Shown piece after piece: positions 1 through 7,038 of a stretch of 64,000 bases of DNA. The notes beneath the pieces were generated by a model that was given only the letters and a program-made list of their open reading frames with translations, searched no databases and was not told where the DNA came from. Every line of letters starts with the position of its first letter. The first letter of the stretch is position 1. The DNA is from Bacillus sp. KH172YL63 (GTDB lineage: Bacteria > Bacillota > Bacilli > Bacillales > Bacillaceae_B): positions 732,001-796,000 of the forward strand of contig NZ_AP022842.1 of NCBI RefSeq assembly GCF_011398925.1, in the 5' to 3' direction. The position numbers were made by a program, and so were the translations under genes.

Positions 1-534
1 GAATGGAAAACATGGTGTGTGGAGGAATTAACCAAAATATGTGAGAGATATCAGTGGGCATCCCGGCAATGGATAGACGTGATAGAAGAAATAGACAAAG
101 GGCGGTCTGCTGGAAAGAAACGATTGAAATGTCCGCTTGTGTTGACACATGGAGATCCTCACATGGAAAATGTTTTCCGCTATAAAGGTGAAATTTGCTT
201 CATCGACTGGGAGTGGGCAGCCCTCGGATCACCGTTGAGGGACCTCACCATTCTGATGCAGGACCTTTATGATGTTGAGTTGATCCAATACGCTACACAA
301 GGCTATCGAAGCATGTTGAAGTCAAAGAATCTTTTTATTGAAAAAGAAGACTACCAATCCGACTTCACTCTCCTTTATCTCGCCCACACGACCATGATGC
401 TTGCCTGGGAGATACATAAATTCTTTAAAGGCTATCTGACAGAAGCGGACATTCAAAGAATCATAGAGTTTAAGATAGGAGAAATCAGGCGTGTTGCAAG
501 TGAGCGGCCAGACGATACGGATCCGAAAGAATAG
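1..534 (+). CDS. Phosphotransferase family protein, 5' truncated by window edge
   Basis: The reading frame is open to base 1, so only the C-terminal part of the protein (at least 177 codons) is present. Residues encoded around 139-171 give the Brenner-type catalytic motif HGDPHMEN, and about 30 residues later FIDWEW supplies the metal-binding aspartate; both are hallmarks of the aminoglycoside phosphotransferase / choline kinase fold. GTG at 19 is a possible internal start, but nothing favours it because the frame continues upstream. These kinases phosphorylate small hydroxylated compounds; the substrate here cannot be read from sequence. The next gene follows after about 30 bp and may be co-transcribed. 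Confidence 0.8.
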   Translation, partial: EWKTWCVEELTKICERYQWASRQWIDVIEEIDKGRSAGKKRLKCPLVLTHGDPHMENVFRYKGEICFIDWEWAALGSPLRDLTILMQDLYDVELIQYATQGYRSMLKSKNLFIEKEDYQSDFTLLYLAHTTMMLAWEIHKFFKGYLTEADIQRIIEFKIGEIRRVASERPDDTDPKE

Positions 535-565
535 AAGATGTGATTTTTAGTGTGAAGGAGGTGCA

Positions 566-1183
566 GTGTGTTTGACAACGATTGGATTTATAAGGCATGG
601 CATCACTGAGTGGAACATTCTTGGCAGAGCCCAGGGTACGTCTGATATCCCTTTAAATAAAGAGGGAAGAAGACAAGCTTCCCTCATGGGAGAAAGACTG
701 CTGAATGAAGCAGATTGGGATGTGATGATTGCAAGTGACTTATCGAGGGCGATCGAAACAGCCGGCATCATAGGAAACAAAATCAATATGCCCATCCATC
801 ACTATGAAACGAGAATCAGAGAAATAAACTGCGGGGAAATAGAAGGAACGACGGAAGAAGCCAGGCTAATGCGGTGGGGCAGTAACTGGCGTAATCTGGA
901 CCTTGGGATGGAGAGATTTGAAGACGTAGGCGAAAGAGGGAAAGAAGTAGCAGAGGAGTTAGTCCAACTTTATAACGGGAAGCGGATATTAATCGTGAGC
1001 CACGGTGCCCTGATTGGGTTGACCCTCAAAGCATTGCTTCCTGCAGCGTTTGAGCGTACATATATCGATAATGCTTCCATGACCATACTCAGACAATCTG
1101 AAGGCGGATGGAAGTGTGAGTTATACAATTGTACGGAGCACTTGACCCGAAACACTTCAACCTCCGTCATTCAACAAAACTAA
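566..1183 (+). CDS. Histidine phosphatase family protein (phosphoglycerate mutase-like)
   Basis: This 205-residue protein has the family's N-terminal RHG motif (FIRHGITEWN, near residue 9) that carries the phosphohistidine, and a second catalytic histidine in IVSHGALIG near residue 145. Length and motifs match single-domain histidine phosphatases such as PhoE/CobC relatives; whether it acts on phosphoglycerate, a nucleotide or another phosphoester is not visible. AGGAGG at 556-561 precedes two possible starts: GTG at 566 (4 nt spacing) and TTG at 572 (10 nt), so the first two codons are uncertain. It sits between a kinase-like gene and an acetyltransferase in the same direction. Confidence 0.85.
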   Translation: MCLTTIGFIRHGITEWNILGRAQGTSDIPLNKEGRRQASLMGERLLNEADWDVMIASDLSRAIETAGIIGNKINMPIHHYETRIREINCGEIEGTTEEARLMRWGSNWRNLDLGMERFEDVGERGKEVAEELVQLYNGKRILIVSHGALIGLTLKALLPAAFERTYIDNASMTILRQSEGGWKCELYNCTEHLTRNTSTSVIQQN

Positions 1184-1203
1184 ATGAAGAGAGGGATTGA
1201 ACC

Positions 1204-1638
1204 ATGCAACTGAAATTAAAAGATGACATGCTCATCACTGTGAGAAAATATGAATCTAATGATTTTGATAAAATCAATGAGCTGAATGCAGAGGAACAAT
1301 GGAACAACCTGGTGAACAAGAAAGAAGATACGAAAGACGCATGGAACCAGTCGAATATCGCGTATGTTGCGATTCATGACGGGCAGCTGCTCGGTTATAT
1401 CCGTGGAATGACTGATGGAGCGATCACAACCTTTATTTGTGAATTATTGATCCACCAGGATTTCCGGGGATTCGGTATGGGGGATGCACTTCTCCAATAT
1501 GTCCATGGACTGTATCCGAAGACAAGGGTCGAAATGCTCGCGAGCTCTACTTCTCATACATACTATGAGCAGAAGGGGTACAGGCCGTTCTATGGATTCC
1601 GGAAGACGTATGAGGAGCAGGCAGTTGTTAGGAAGTAA
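1204..1638 (+). CDS. GNAT family N-acetyltransferase
   Basis: The 144-residue product has the GNAT acetyl-CoA loop around residues 88-100 (FRGFGMGDALL, matching Q/RxxGxG/A) and a C-terminal YYEQKGYRPFYGFRK segment typical of the last strands of the fold. It probably transfers acetyl from acetyl-CoA to an amine; the acceptor is unknown. It starts about 20 bp after the phosphatase with a GAGAGGG site. Its last ~55 bp recur in decayed form at 1807-1860, on the far side of the repeat array that begins about 40 bp after its stop. Confidence 0.85.
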   Translation: MQLKLKDDMLITVRKYESNDFDKINELNAEEQWNNLVNKKEDTKDAWNQSNIAYVAIHDGQLLGYIRGMTDGAITTFICELLIHQDFRGFGMGDALLQYVHGLYPKTRVEMLASSTSHTYYEQKGYRPFYGFRKTYEEQAVVRK

Positions 1639-1675
1639 TCATCATTCAGTGGATATTGGGGATGGTCCCTTAAAT

Positions 1676-1799
1676 AGGTAAGTTGATAATAAATAGGTAG
1701 AAGTCGATAATATAACCGGAAAGTCGATAATATGTGGGTGAGAACTCGATAATATATTTGAAAACTCGATAATATATGAGGAGAAGTCGATAATATCAC
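1676..1799. repeat. Phased short-repeat array 1 (core TCGATAATAT)
   Basis: Six copies of the core start at 1683 (variant TTGATAAT), 1704, 1724, 1746, 1766 and 1788, giving intervals of 21, 20, 22, 20 and 22 bp. The sequence between cores is not conserved apart from a frequent AAG or AAC just before the core. The array fills the gap after the acetyltransferase stop. It lacks CRISPR features because the cores are too short and the spacing too tight. The 69-codon minus-strand ORF across it is a by-product of the repeats. Confidence 0.85.
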
Positions 1800-1806
1800 G
1801 CCAAAC

Positions 1807-1862
1807 CAGGCCGATTTATGGGTTTCGGAAGACGCTTCAGACGTAACTGACTGTTAGAAATC
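1807..1862 (+). pseudogene. Decayed duplicate of the acetyltransferase 3' end
   Basis: Bases 1807-1840 match 1581-1614, the end of the GNAT gene, at roughly 27 of 34 positions. In the same frame they still read RPIYGFRKT against RPFYGFRKT, followed by an early stop. The match weakens beyond that but resumes around CTGTTAGAAA versus TTGTTAGGAA. Repeat array 1 lies exactly between the two copies. A duplication of the gene end around the array, or an insertion that copied its flank, would explain this. Confidence 0.65.
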
Positions 1863-1899
1863 AGCAAAACACTTGAATTCAATAACAGGAGTGATCACC

Positions 1900-2586
1900 A
1901 TTAAAAGAATATACATGCTGCACGGGTTCATGGGGACCGCGCATACACATTTTTCTCACCAGATTTCTTACTTCGGGGAGAGCTATGAGCTGATTACGCT
2001 CGATTTACCGGGACATGGACATGCAACGGTGGCATCGTCGCCTGACTATATAGAGGATACAATCACATATCTCATTCATCAGCTAAGAAGTACGGGACCC
2101 GGCTTATTGATGGGTTTATCTCTCGGTGCATCCCTGGCCATACATACTGCCTTAAGGGCACCGGAGCAAGTGGAAGGGGTTGTGCTGACAGGGTACTCTC
2201 CTTTTATACCTGAGGAGCTGAAAGGGATCATGGAAAAACAGCACGAATTCTTTCTGAATATCGAAGAACATGATGAGGAGGCGGCCCGTCATTTTCACGA
2301 CCTGCACGGGGAGAAATGGAAGGAAACGATTCAGCACGTTCTCCACACGATGACCTTTCATTATCCTGCCGTCACAAAGGAAGATCTGCTTTCTATCAAG
2401 ACTCCCGTGCTCCTGCTGAACGGCAGCCATGATGTGCATGAAGTAGAAGCCGTGTCTTTTGTTAATAAGTCAAACCCTGAAATAGAAGTCGGCCTCATCC
2501 CTGATGCCGGTCATACCGCCAATATTGATCAGCCGGAAATATTTAATAGAGTAGTAGGAAGTTTCCTGAACAGGCATTCTCACTAG
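1900..2586 (+). CDS. Alpha/beta fold hydrolase
   Basis: The protein (about 229 residues) opens with the strand and oxyanion loop IYMLHGFMGT. It has the nucleophile elbow GLSLGAS (GxSxG), an acid in LLNGSHDVHE and a histidine in DAGHTANIDQPEIF, which is a complete catalytic triad in MenH/BioH-like order. Substrate is unknown. The start is unusual: ACAGGAG at 1885-1891 is correctly spaced for ATT at 1900, giving a compact N-terminus (KRIYMLHG). The normal alternatives are TTG 1873, which lacks a clear ribosome site and would put the GGAG inside the gene, and ATG 1915, which would cut into the first strand. Confidence 0.8.
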   Translation: MKRIYMLHGFMGTAHTHFSHQISYFGESYELITLDLPGHGHATVASSPDYIEDTITYLIHQLRSTGPGLLMGLSLGASLAIHTALRAPEQVEGVVLTGYSPFIPEELKGIMEKQHEFFLNIEEHDEEAARHFHDLHGEKWKETIQHVLHTMTFHYPAVTKEDLLSIKTPVLLLNGSHDVHEVEAVSFVNKSNPEIEVGLIPDAGHTANIDQPEIFNRVVGSFLNRHSH

Positions 2587-2612
2587 AAAATCATCAAAGA
2601 AAGGACAATCAT

Positions 2613-2801
2613 ATGATAGAGACAATAGGATATATCATCATTTGTGCAGCAGGATTAACACTGTATTTCGGAGGACGGTCCAGAGAGAAGGAAAAAGTGA
2701 AAGGAATCGGGATCGGTCTCCTGATTTGCTTAGTCTTGTTTCTCGCACCGGACTTTTTTCGAGGGTTTGTTGATGGATTTATAGAGGGATTTGTTGAGTG
2801 A
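2613..2801 (+). CDS. Small membrane protein, unknown
   Basis: A 62-residue product with two hydrophobic stretches (residues 5-20 and 32-48) separated by a short charged loop (GGRSREKEKVKG), so probably a two-helix membrane hairpin. ATG at 2613 follows AAAGGAC with good spacing, 26 bp after the hydrolase stop, and a terminator lies directly downstream. I do not recognise a family. Confidence 0.6.
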   Translation: MIETIGYIIICAAGLTLYFGGRSREKEKVKGIGIGLLICLVLFLAPDFFRGFVDGFIEGFVE

Positions 2802-2808
2802 TGAAGGG

Positions 2809-2838
2809 AATGGATTCTTGAGGGAATCCATTTTCTTT
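2809..2838 (+). terminator. Intrinsic terminator after small membrane gene
   Basis: A 9-bp stem (AATGGATTC / GAATCCATT) with a 6-nt loop is followed by TTTTCTTT. It separates the upstream genes from the ECF sigma operon. Confidence 0.75.
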
Positions 2839-2843
2839 GTGAG

Positions 2844-2870
2844 GAAAACCTTTCCTGATGTTGTTTCGTC
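2844..2870 (+). promoter_or_regulatory. ECF-type promoter of the sigma/PadR/SEDS operon
   Basis: GAAAAC at 2844-2849, 17 bp, then CGTC at 2867-2870 followed by TATT matches the general Bacillus ECF promoter pattern (GAAAC ... CGTC). It lies immediately upstream of the sigma gene's ribosome site, so the operon may be transcribed by its own sigma factor. Autoregulation is inference. Confidence 0.6.
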
Positions 2871-2892
2871 TATTCATATGGGAGGGAAGAGC

Positions 2893-3423
2893 GTGGAAGA
2901 ATTATCAAGAACAAAGTTTGAAGAGGCGGCTGTGACGATCGAGGATGTTGTAGACCAGTATGGGGAAGACGTATGGAAGCTTGTATTTTCGTATGTACGT
3001 CATGAACAAACGGCAGACGATCTGACACAGGAAATCTTCATTAAGATTTATAAAAAAATAGATACATTCGCCGGCCATTCCACCATGCGCACATGGATAT
3101 GGAGAGTGGCGATCAATCACTGCAAGGATTACTTGAACAGCTGGTATAAACGGAGAGTATCTCCAGAGGAAGATCGCCGTTTTGAAAGGATGCGTTCAAC
3201 GAGCTGTGTTGAAGGAGATGTTGTTCAGCGGGATGAAGACCGTGAATTGGAAGCAGTTGTGATGGGACTTCCTTTGAAATACAGGGAAATCATCTATCTA
3301 TATTACTATGAAGAATGCCCGATAAAGGAAGTGTCTTCTCTTCTCGGTGTAAAGGAAAATACAGTGAAAACGAGATTAAGAAAGGCAAAACAGTTGATGA
3401 AAGAAAGGCTGGTGAACGGATGA
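2893..3423 (+). CDS. ECF-type RNA polymerase sigma factor
   Basis: A 176-residue sigma-70 family protein. Region 2 (about residues 15-85) contains LVFSYVRHEQTADDLTQEIFIKIYKKI and TWIWRVAINHCKDYL. Region 4 (about 115-170) contains LPLKYREIIYLYYYEECPIKEVSSLLGVKENTVKTRLRKAK, a clear helix-turn-helix. GTG 2893 is chosen because GGAGGG at 2881 precedes it by 6 nt; a longer frame from 2791 would run through the terminator and promoter. Its stop overlaps the next start (ATGA). With the PadR-like and SEDS genes it forms a three-gene operon. Confidence 0.9.
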   Translation: MEELSRTKFEEAAVTIEDVVDQYGEDVWKLVFSYVRHEQTADDLTQEIFIKIYKKIDTFAGHSTMRTWIWRVAINHCKDYLNSWYKRRVSPEEDRRFERMRSTSCVEGDVVQRDEDRELEAVVMGLPLKYREIIYLYYYEECPIKEVSSLLGVKENTVKTRLRKAKQLMKERLVNG

Positions 3424-3830
3424 TGGAAGATCGGTTTAAAAATCTGAAGAGAGCAATGGATGGCGGAAGCTTCCGGGACATGCCCTTTACCGAAGAGAAA
3501 AAGCAGATGATCAAACATACCATCAATACCTCCAGGGAGAGTGATGATGATATCCAGGTGCATATTCTGCAGTTGCTTCTCAAGGAAAAAACAGGTCATG
3601 AATTACATGTCTATCTTCGTGCCAGAGGAATCAAGAAATATGAGGAAAGACAAGGTTTCCTATATACGGTCCTTCACAAATTGGAGCAGGAAAGGATACT
3701 GGAATCGATATGGAGTGACGGAGAGAAGCGATATGTCATTTCAAAGCGGGGAAGGAAACTCCTTCAACAAATAGAAGAAGGAAATGTGAGACAAAGACTA
3801 TCCTTCAAAGGCTTGCTGGAGGGGGAATGA
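3420..3830 (+). CDS. PadR-like transcriptional regulator
   Basis: The 136-residue protein has an unrelated basic first third, then a PadR-type winged helix from about residue 40: IQVHILQLLLKEKTGHELHVYLRARGI, GFLYTVLHKLEQERIL and RYVISKRGRKLLQQIEE. ATG at 3420 overlaps the sigma stop, so the two are translationally coupled. It stands where ECF operons often carry an anti-sigma factor, but I see no zinc-binding or membrane motif. It probably controls the operon or the membrane protein that follows. Confidence 0.8.
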   Translation: MMEDRFKNLKRAMDGGSFRDMPFTEEKKQMIKHTINTSRESDDDIQVHILQLLLKEKTGHELHVYLRARGIKKYEERQGFLYTVLHKLEQERILESIWSDGEKRYVISKRGRKLLQQIEEGNVRQRLSFKGLLEGE

Positions 3831-3833
3831 CAC

Positions 3834-5126
3834 ATGGGTACAAAGCGAAATGAATACTTGGACAAAGTCATAGGTTATGTAAGAAATAAAGAAGCAAAGC
3901 ACTTTGTGGCAAGGGAACTCCAACATCATCTGGATCAAGAGAAGAAATACTTGAAGGATAGCGGGCTGGAAGACAGTGCTGCAGAAGAAAAAGCGATCCT
4001 TCAAATGGGCAGTGCTGAGCGGCTGGGCCATGAAATGAACAAACTGCACCGTCCAAAAGTGGATTGGATCATGATCGGACTGGTTTTGGTGATTTCGTTG
4101 ATTGGGATTCTTCCGATACTCCATATGGAAGAAGCATATTACAAGGGTGACGAATTTTTAGTTAGGAAAGTTTTTTATCTAGCTGTTGGCGCGGTTATTA
4201 GTCTTTCCTTAATGTTATTTAATTACAAACATTTGCAAAAGTTAAAGTGGTGGATTTATTGTCTTACATCTCTAATTCTGATTGCTGTAGCGATCTTTCC
4301 TAATCAATATATCAATGGAGAAGGTTATTTCGTTATATTAAGTTTCCCGATAGATAGTACAGTTGCTTTGACTTCATTAGTTCTCTGTTGGGTTATATTC
4401 TTAGGGGGAACTAGAAAAAAAATTTGGTGGACACTTCCTTTTCTATTTGTCAGTATTTCTTCGTTGTTCATAATTCCTAGCATAACAGCGGCATTTGTAT
4501 TTGTATTGACAATAACAGTATTACTCTGGTTTAGATACAAAGAAAATAGAAAGCATATGGTGTTAGGTTATGGAATAATTACAATTATTGTAGGATTCAT
4601 GCTGAGTACGGCCGATCTAAAGCCTTATCAATACGAAAGGATTTCAGCCTTCCTGCACCCTGATGAATATAAAAGAACGAGTGGTTACATGTACATTCGT
4701 AATCAAGAATTACTGTCTCGTGGAGGATGGTTTGGGAATAGTGGAGATGCTGAAGCAATAGCAGATGCCCATTCAGAGTATGCTTTGACTTTTATTACAT
4801 ATTTTTACGGGTGGATAGCAGGAGGCATACTAATCATAACTGGGCTTTTCATTATGTACAGGATGATTCGCAGTATAAAGAGCATCAAAGACCCCTTTGG
4901 CCGCATCATCATCATTGGCGGAGTCACCTTGTTTGCGACCCAATTTCTCTATAATATCGGTATGATTCTGGGCTTCCTGCCACTCACTGGAATGTCTCTG
5001 CCTTTTGTAAGTTATGGCTTGAATCCGACTATACAGGTTTCTGTGGTAGTTGGTTTATTTTTGAGTGTGTACAGAAGAAAGAATCTTGTGTATGTGGATG
5101 CTGAAAATGTTCATGTGAAAAATTGA
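3834..5126 (+). CDS. SEDS (FtsW/RodA/SpoVE) family membrane protein with N-terminal prefix domain
   Basis: 430 residues. The first ~75 form a soluble helical prefix (EAKHFVARELQHHLDQEKKYL...) like those attached to Bacillus permeases and controlled by PadR. Then come about 10 membrane helices ending with GMILGFLPLTGMSLPFVSYGLNPTIQ, the conserved SEDS signature. SEDS proteins polymerise peptidoglycan glycan strands. In the loop aligning to the catalytic H-x-D of RodA/FtsW this protein reads DAHSEYA, so glutamate replaces aspartate; activity may be altered. The central stretch (about 4140-4860) looks markedly more AT-rich than the rest. It probably responds to envelope stress through the sigma factor upstream. 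Confidence 0.85.
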   Translation: MGTKRNEYLDKVIGYVRNKEAKHFVARELQHHLDQEKKYLKDSGLEDSAAEEKAILQMGSAERLGHEMNKLHRPKVDWIMIGLVLVISLIGILPILHMEEAYYKGDEFLVRKVFYLAVGAVISLSLMLFNYKHLQKLKWWIYCLTSLILIAVAIFPNQYINGEGYFVILSFPIDSTVALTSLVLCWVIFLGGTRKKIWWTLPFLFVSISSLFIIPSITAAFVFVLTITVLLWFRYKENRKHMVLGYGIITIIVGFMLSTADLKPYQYERISAFLHPDEYKRTSGYMYIRNQELLSRGGWFGNSGDAEAIADAHSEYALTFITYFYGWIAGGILIITGLFIMYRMIRSIKSIKDPFGRIIIIGGVTLFATQFLYNIGMILGFLPLTGMSLPFVSYGLNPTIQVSVVVGLFLSVYRRKNLVYVDAENVHVKN

Positions 5127-5154
5127 ATGAGCGTACAAGAAGGAGAGGGGCTCT

Positions 5155-5298
5155 GTGGAAAATCTAGAGAAGCAATACAAACTTCCAACGAACATCCAAA
5201 CGAGGATTATCATTCATGAAAAACATAGTATGAATAAGCAAGAAACTGGTTTTCGGTGCAGCGAAATAAAAGATAAAATACCCAACGCCCTGTTTTAA
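5155..5298 (+). CDS. Possible 47-residue peptide, unknown
   Basis: GTG at 5155 sits just after AGGAGAGGGG and opens a 47-codon frame rich in charged residues. The stop codon lies inside the terminator hairpin that follows. There is no family resemblance. It could be the remnant of a longer gene; treat it as tentative. Confidence 0.35.
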   Translation: MENLEKQYKLPTNIQTRIIIHEKHSMNKQETGFRCSEIKDKIPNALF

Positions 5299-5312
5299 TA
5301 ACGAGGCGTTTT
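5284..5312 (+). terminator. Intrinsic terminator of the SEDS operon
   Basis: AACGCC pairs with GGCGTT around a 14-nt loop and is followed by TTTTTTTA. Confidence 0.75.
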
Positions 5313-5350
5313 TTTATATGTGAAATATTTATTCGACTTTAAGAATAATA

Positions 5351-5364
5351 TTTGAAATAATTGG
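5351..5364 (+). promoter_or_regulatory. Recurrent promoter-like motif, copy 1
   Basis: TTTGAAATAATTGG lies 20 bp before the TTG start at 5384. The same 14-mer (one with a single change) occurs upstream of genes at 7583, 14447 and 40875. It contains an extended -10 (TGaAATAAT); no good -35 is visible for this copy. Confidence 0.4.
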
Positions 5365-5383
5365 ATAAAAAGAGGTGAACAAC

Positions 5384-5794
5384 TTGAAAACAAAAATGTT
5401 CATCATCATTACCGCAGCCCTGATTGGATTGTTCATTTATTCTATTCTTTATAACGGGTTTTCCGGAGCAGAGAGCATGGTCATGCGCCAAACCGATGAC
5501 CCGCCGGATATATCCTATGAAACAACGGATGAAAAGACCATCAAAACAGTAATGGGTATATTGAATCGTTCGAATAAAGTGACTAACACCCAGTATAAAC
5601 TTGCGGTGACGGAAACTTTCACGTTAGAGCTTGCTGGGGAGGAAATCGAAAAGGAAACGTTATATTTTCACGAAGGATTTTCAAGGAACACAACGTTGAT
5701 TTCGAGTAACGTGAGACATGCGTATTTTAAAATCAGTGAGAAAGAAACGGAGACAATTTTTAATCTTCTTAAAGGTAAGGGGGAAACAAGATGA
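5384..5794 (+). CDS. Membrane-anchored protein of unknown function
   Basis: The product (136 residues) has one N-terminal hydrophobic segment, MFIIITAALIGLFIYSILY, which should act as a signal anchor. The rest is a soluble domain with no motif I recognise, apparently outside the membrane. The start is TTG 5384, placed 8 nt after AGAGGTG; GTG 5375 would overlap that site. The next gene overlaps its stop (ATGA), so the two are coupled. Confidence 0.6.
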   Translation: MKTKMFIIITAALIGLFIYSILYNGFSGAESMVMRQTDDPPDISYETTDEKTIKTVMGILNRSNKVTNTQYKLAVTETFTLELAGEEIEKETLYFHEGFSRNTTLISSNVRHAYFKISEKETETIFNLLKGKGETR

Positions 5795-6042
5795 TGTGGT
5801 TTGTGGTTCTTATTGGCGGGACATTACTGTTTGCGCTGGGGATCGAGGTGAAGCGGAGAAGAAGAAGCAATGACTGGCATGTACCTGGCATCGATCCCGG
5901 GGAGAGGCCTGGGGAGGACAAAAATTATACAATGGGAGGCGGCCGTGATTCCGGGGGAGGGAGCGGTCAGTTATATGAAGTCCAGAGTGAAACGTTCTGG
6001 ACTTTTTTTATTTTCTCCAGCAAGTGGAAGCGGATTTGCTAG
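5791..6042 (+). CDS. Small single-pass membrane protein, 3' end runs through a terminator
   Basis: 83 residues: an N-terminal helix (MMWFVVLIGGTLLFALGIEV), a basic cluster KRRRR and a Gly-rich tail. ATG 5791 overlaps the previous stop. Oddly, a strong terminator (5980-6010) lies inside the last 20 codons, so most transcripts would end before the stop at 6042. The ancestral stop was probably earlier and has been lost, or the 3' end is frameshifted. Confidence 0.5.
   Translation: MMWFVVLIGGTLLFALGIEVKRRRRSNDWHVPGIDPGERPGEDKNYTMGGGRDSGGGSGQLYEVQSETFWTFFIFSSKWKRIC
5980..6010 (+). terminator. Intrinsic terminator inside the annotated 3' end
   Basis: GTCCAGA pairs with TCTGGAC around a 9-nt loop, followed by seven T residues. 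It falls within the reading frame 5791-6042. Confidence 0.75.
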
Positions 6043-6139
6043 ATACGCGCACAATTTGAATAGAAATGAATGAAAGACCTATACGGATTTTTATTCGGTT
6101 CATATACTAGATTATCCCTTTATGAAAGGAGGGGAAAGT

Positions 6140-6481
6140 ATGAGTAAATATAATGATTGTAACTGCAAGAAATGTAAAGAGGACAAGTATGATGATCATA
6201 GTGACCATCAGCAGGTAGATACGTGTAATTGCTGTGTCATAGGATTAGAGAAGACGATCAGAGATCACTTCCGTTGTGGAGATACGATTGGTATCACTTT
6301 GTTCGGGGAAGCAGGAGCCGGGATTTTCATTGGAAGATTCAGAGGTTTGAAGTACAGTGTACTTGAAATTGATGACCTGCTTGTTCCAGGGACAACCAGT
6401 TTTGTTCCATTATGCGAAGTGAATAGTGTTGAAAGAGGCATTCCGTTCCAAGAGCAGCCGCTGCAAGTAGAAAAAAAATAA
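6140..6481 (+). CDS. Cys/His-rich protein, probably spore-surface related
   Basis: 113 residues. The first 40 are rich in Cys, His and Asp (CNCKKCKEDKYDDHSDHQ, CNCC), suggesting metal binding or disulfide cross-linking. The remainder is a compact beta-type domain (TIGITLFGEAGAGIFIGRF...). AAAGGAGG at 6124 places the start at ATG 6140 rather than 6122. Its neighbours are two DUF4183 genes, a family found in exosporium and spore appendage proteins, so a spore-coat or exosporium role is likely by context only. Confidence 0.6.
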   Translation: MSKYNDCNCKKCKEDKYDDHSDHQQVDTCNCCVIGLEKTIRDHFRCGDTIGITLFGEAGAGIFIGRFRGLKYSVLEIDDLLVPGTTSFVPLCEVNSVERGIPFQEQPLQVEKK

Positions 6482-6492
6482 TAGAGTTGGAT

Positions 6493-6536
6493 CAAGAGCT
6501 CAGAGTGGCATACTCTGAGCTCTCTTGTACTATTTT
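6493..6536 (+). terminator. Hairpin terminator after the Cys-rich gene
   Basis: A stem of about 14 bp built on AGCTCAGAGT / ACTCTGAGCT with a 4-nt loop; the downstream T-rich run (TACTATTTTT) is imperfect. Confidence 0.6.
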
Positions 6537-6618
6537 TGAATAAATCCCAATCACTTTACTAGATTCAGCATATGAATAATAGTGTAATACTATTTTCAAA
6601 GCGAAGGGGGGAATTGAC

Positions 6619-7002
6619 TTGGCACTACAATTAATGAAAATACAAGCGAGTGCGAGTTCGACGATTTCAGTGGCACCGTCTGCTACTAAATTCTTCAATG
6701 TCACCAGTGCTGAAACGGCTGCAGGGGCTACTTTGTCTATCGATGCTGCCGATTTCTTCGATGATACAGGGGCTGCAGCAACGGCACTGCCGGCATTAGG
6801 TGCGAGTAATAGTTATGTAAATGTCTTTATCAACGGTGTTCTTCAAATGAGTGGAATTTACACATACACAGCAGGAGCAACTGGTGTAGGATCACTGGCC
6901 ATTGATGTACCGGCAGGGGGAGACCCGATTATTCAGGATTCTTCGATTGTGCTGGAAGTCATCAACTATGTACCGACAGCTTCCACGACAGTCACCACTT
7001 AA
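6619..7002 (+). CDS. DUF4183 domain-containing protein
   Basis: A 127-residue Ala/Thr/Ser-rich protein. The central part YVNVFINGVLQMSGIYTYTAGATGVGSLAIDVPAGGDPIIQDSSIVLEV follows the DUF4183 pattern (N-V-F-I-N-G-V-L-Q ... Y ... P-A-G-x-P-I). The family occurs on Bacillus spore surfaces. TTG 6619 follows GGGGGG at 6606. It is convergent with another DUF4183 gene at 7039-7413, with one shared terminator between them. Confidence 0.8.
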   Translation: MALQLMKIQASASSTISVAPSATKFFNVTSAETAAGATLSIDAADFFDDTGAAATALPALGASNSYVNVFINGVLQMSGIYTYTAGATGVGSLAIDVPAGGDPIIQDSSIVLEVINYVPTASTTVTT

Positions 7003-7004
7003 TG

Positions 7005-7037
7005 AATGAAGAGCGATGAGAGTTTTCATCGCTCTTT
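7005..7037. terminator. Bidirectional terminator between DUF4183 genes
   Basis: GAGCGATGA pairs with TCATCGCTC over a short loop; T-rich on one side and A-rich on the other, serving both convergent genes. Confidence 0.7.
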
Positions 7038-7038
7038 C

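Noticed and set aside
1590..1799. Minus-strand 69-codon ORF across array 1
   Set aside because: It is created by the repeats, has no ribosome site and reads low-complexity Tyr/Leu-rich sequence.
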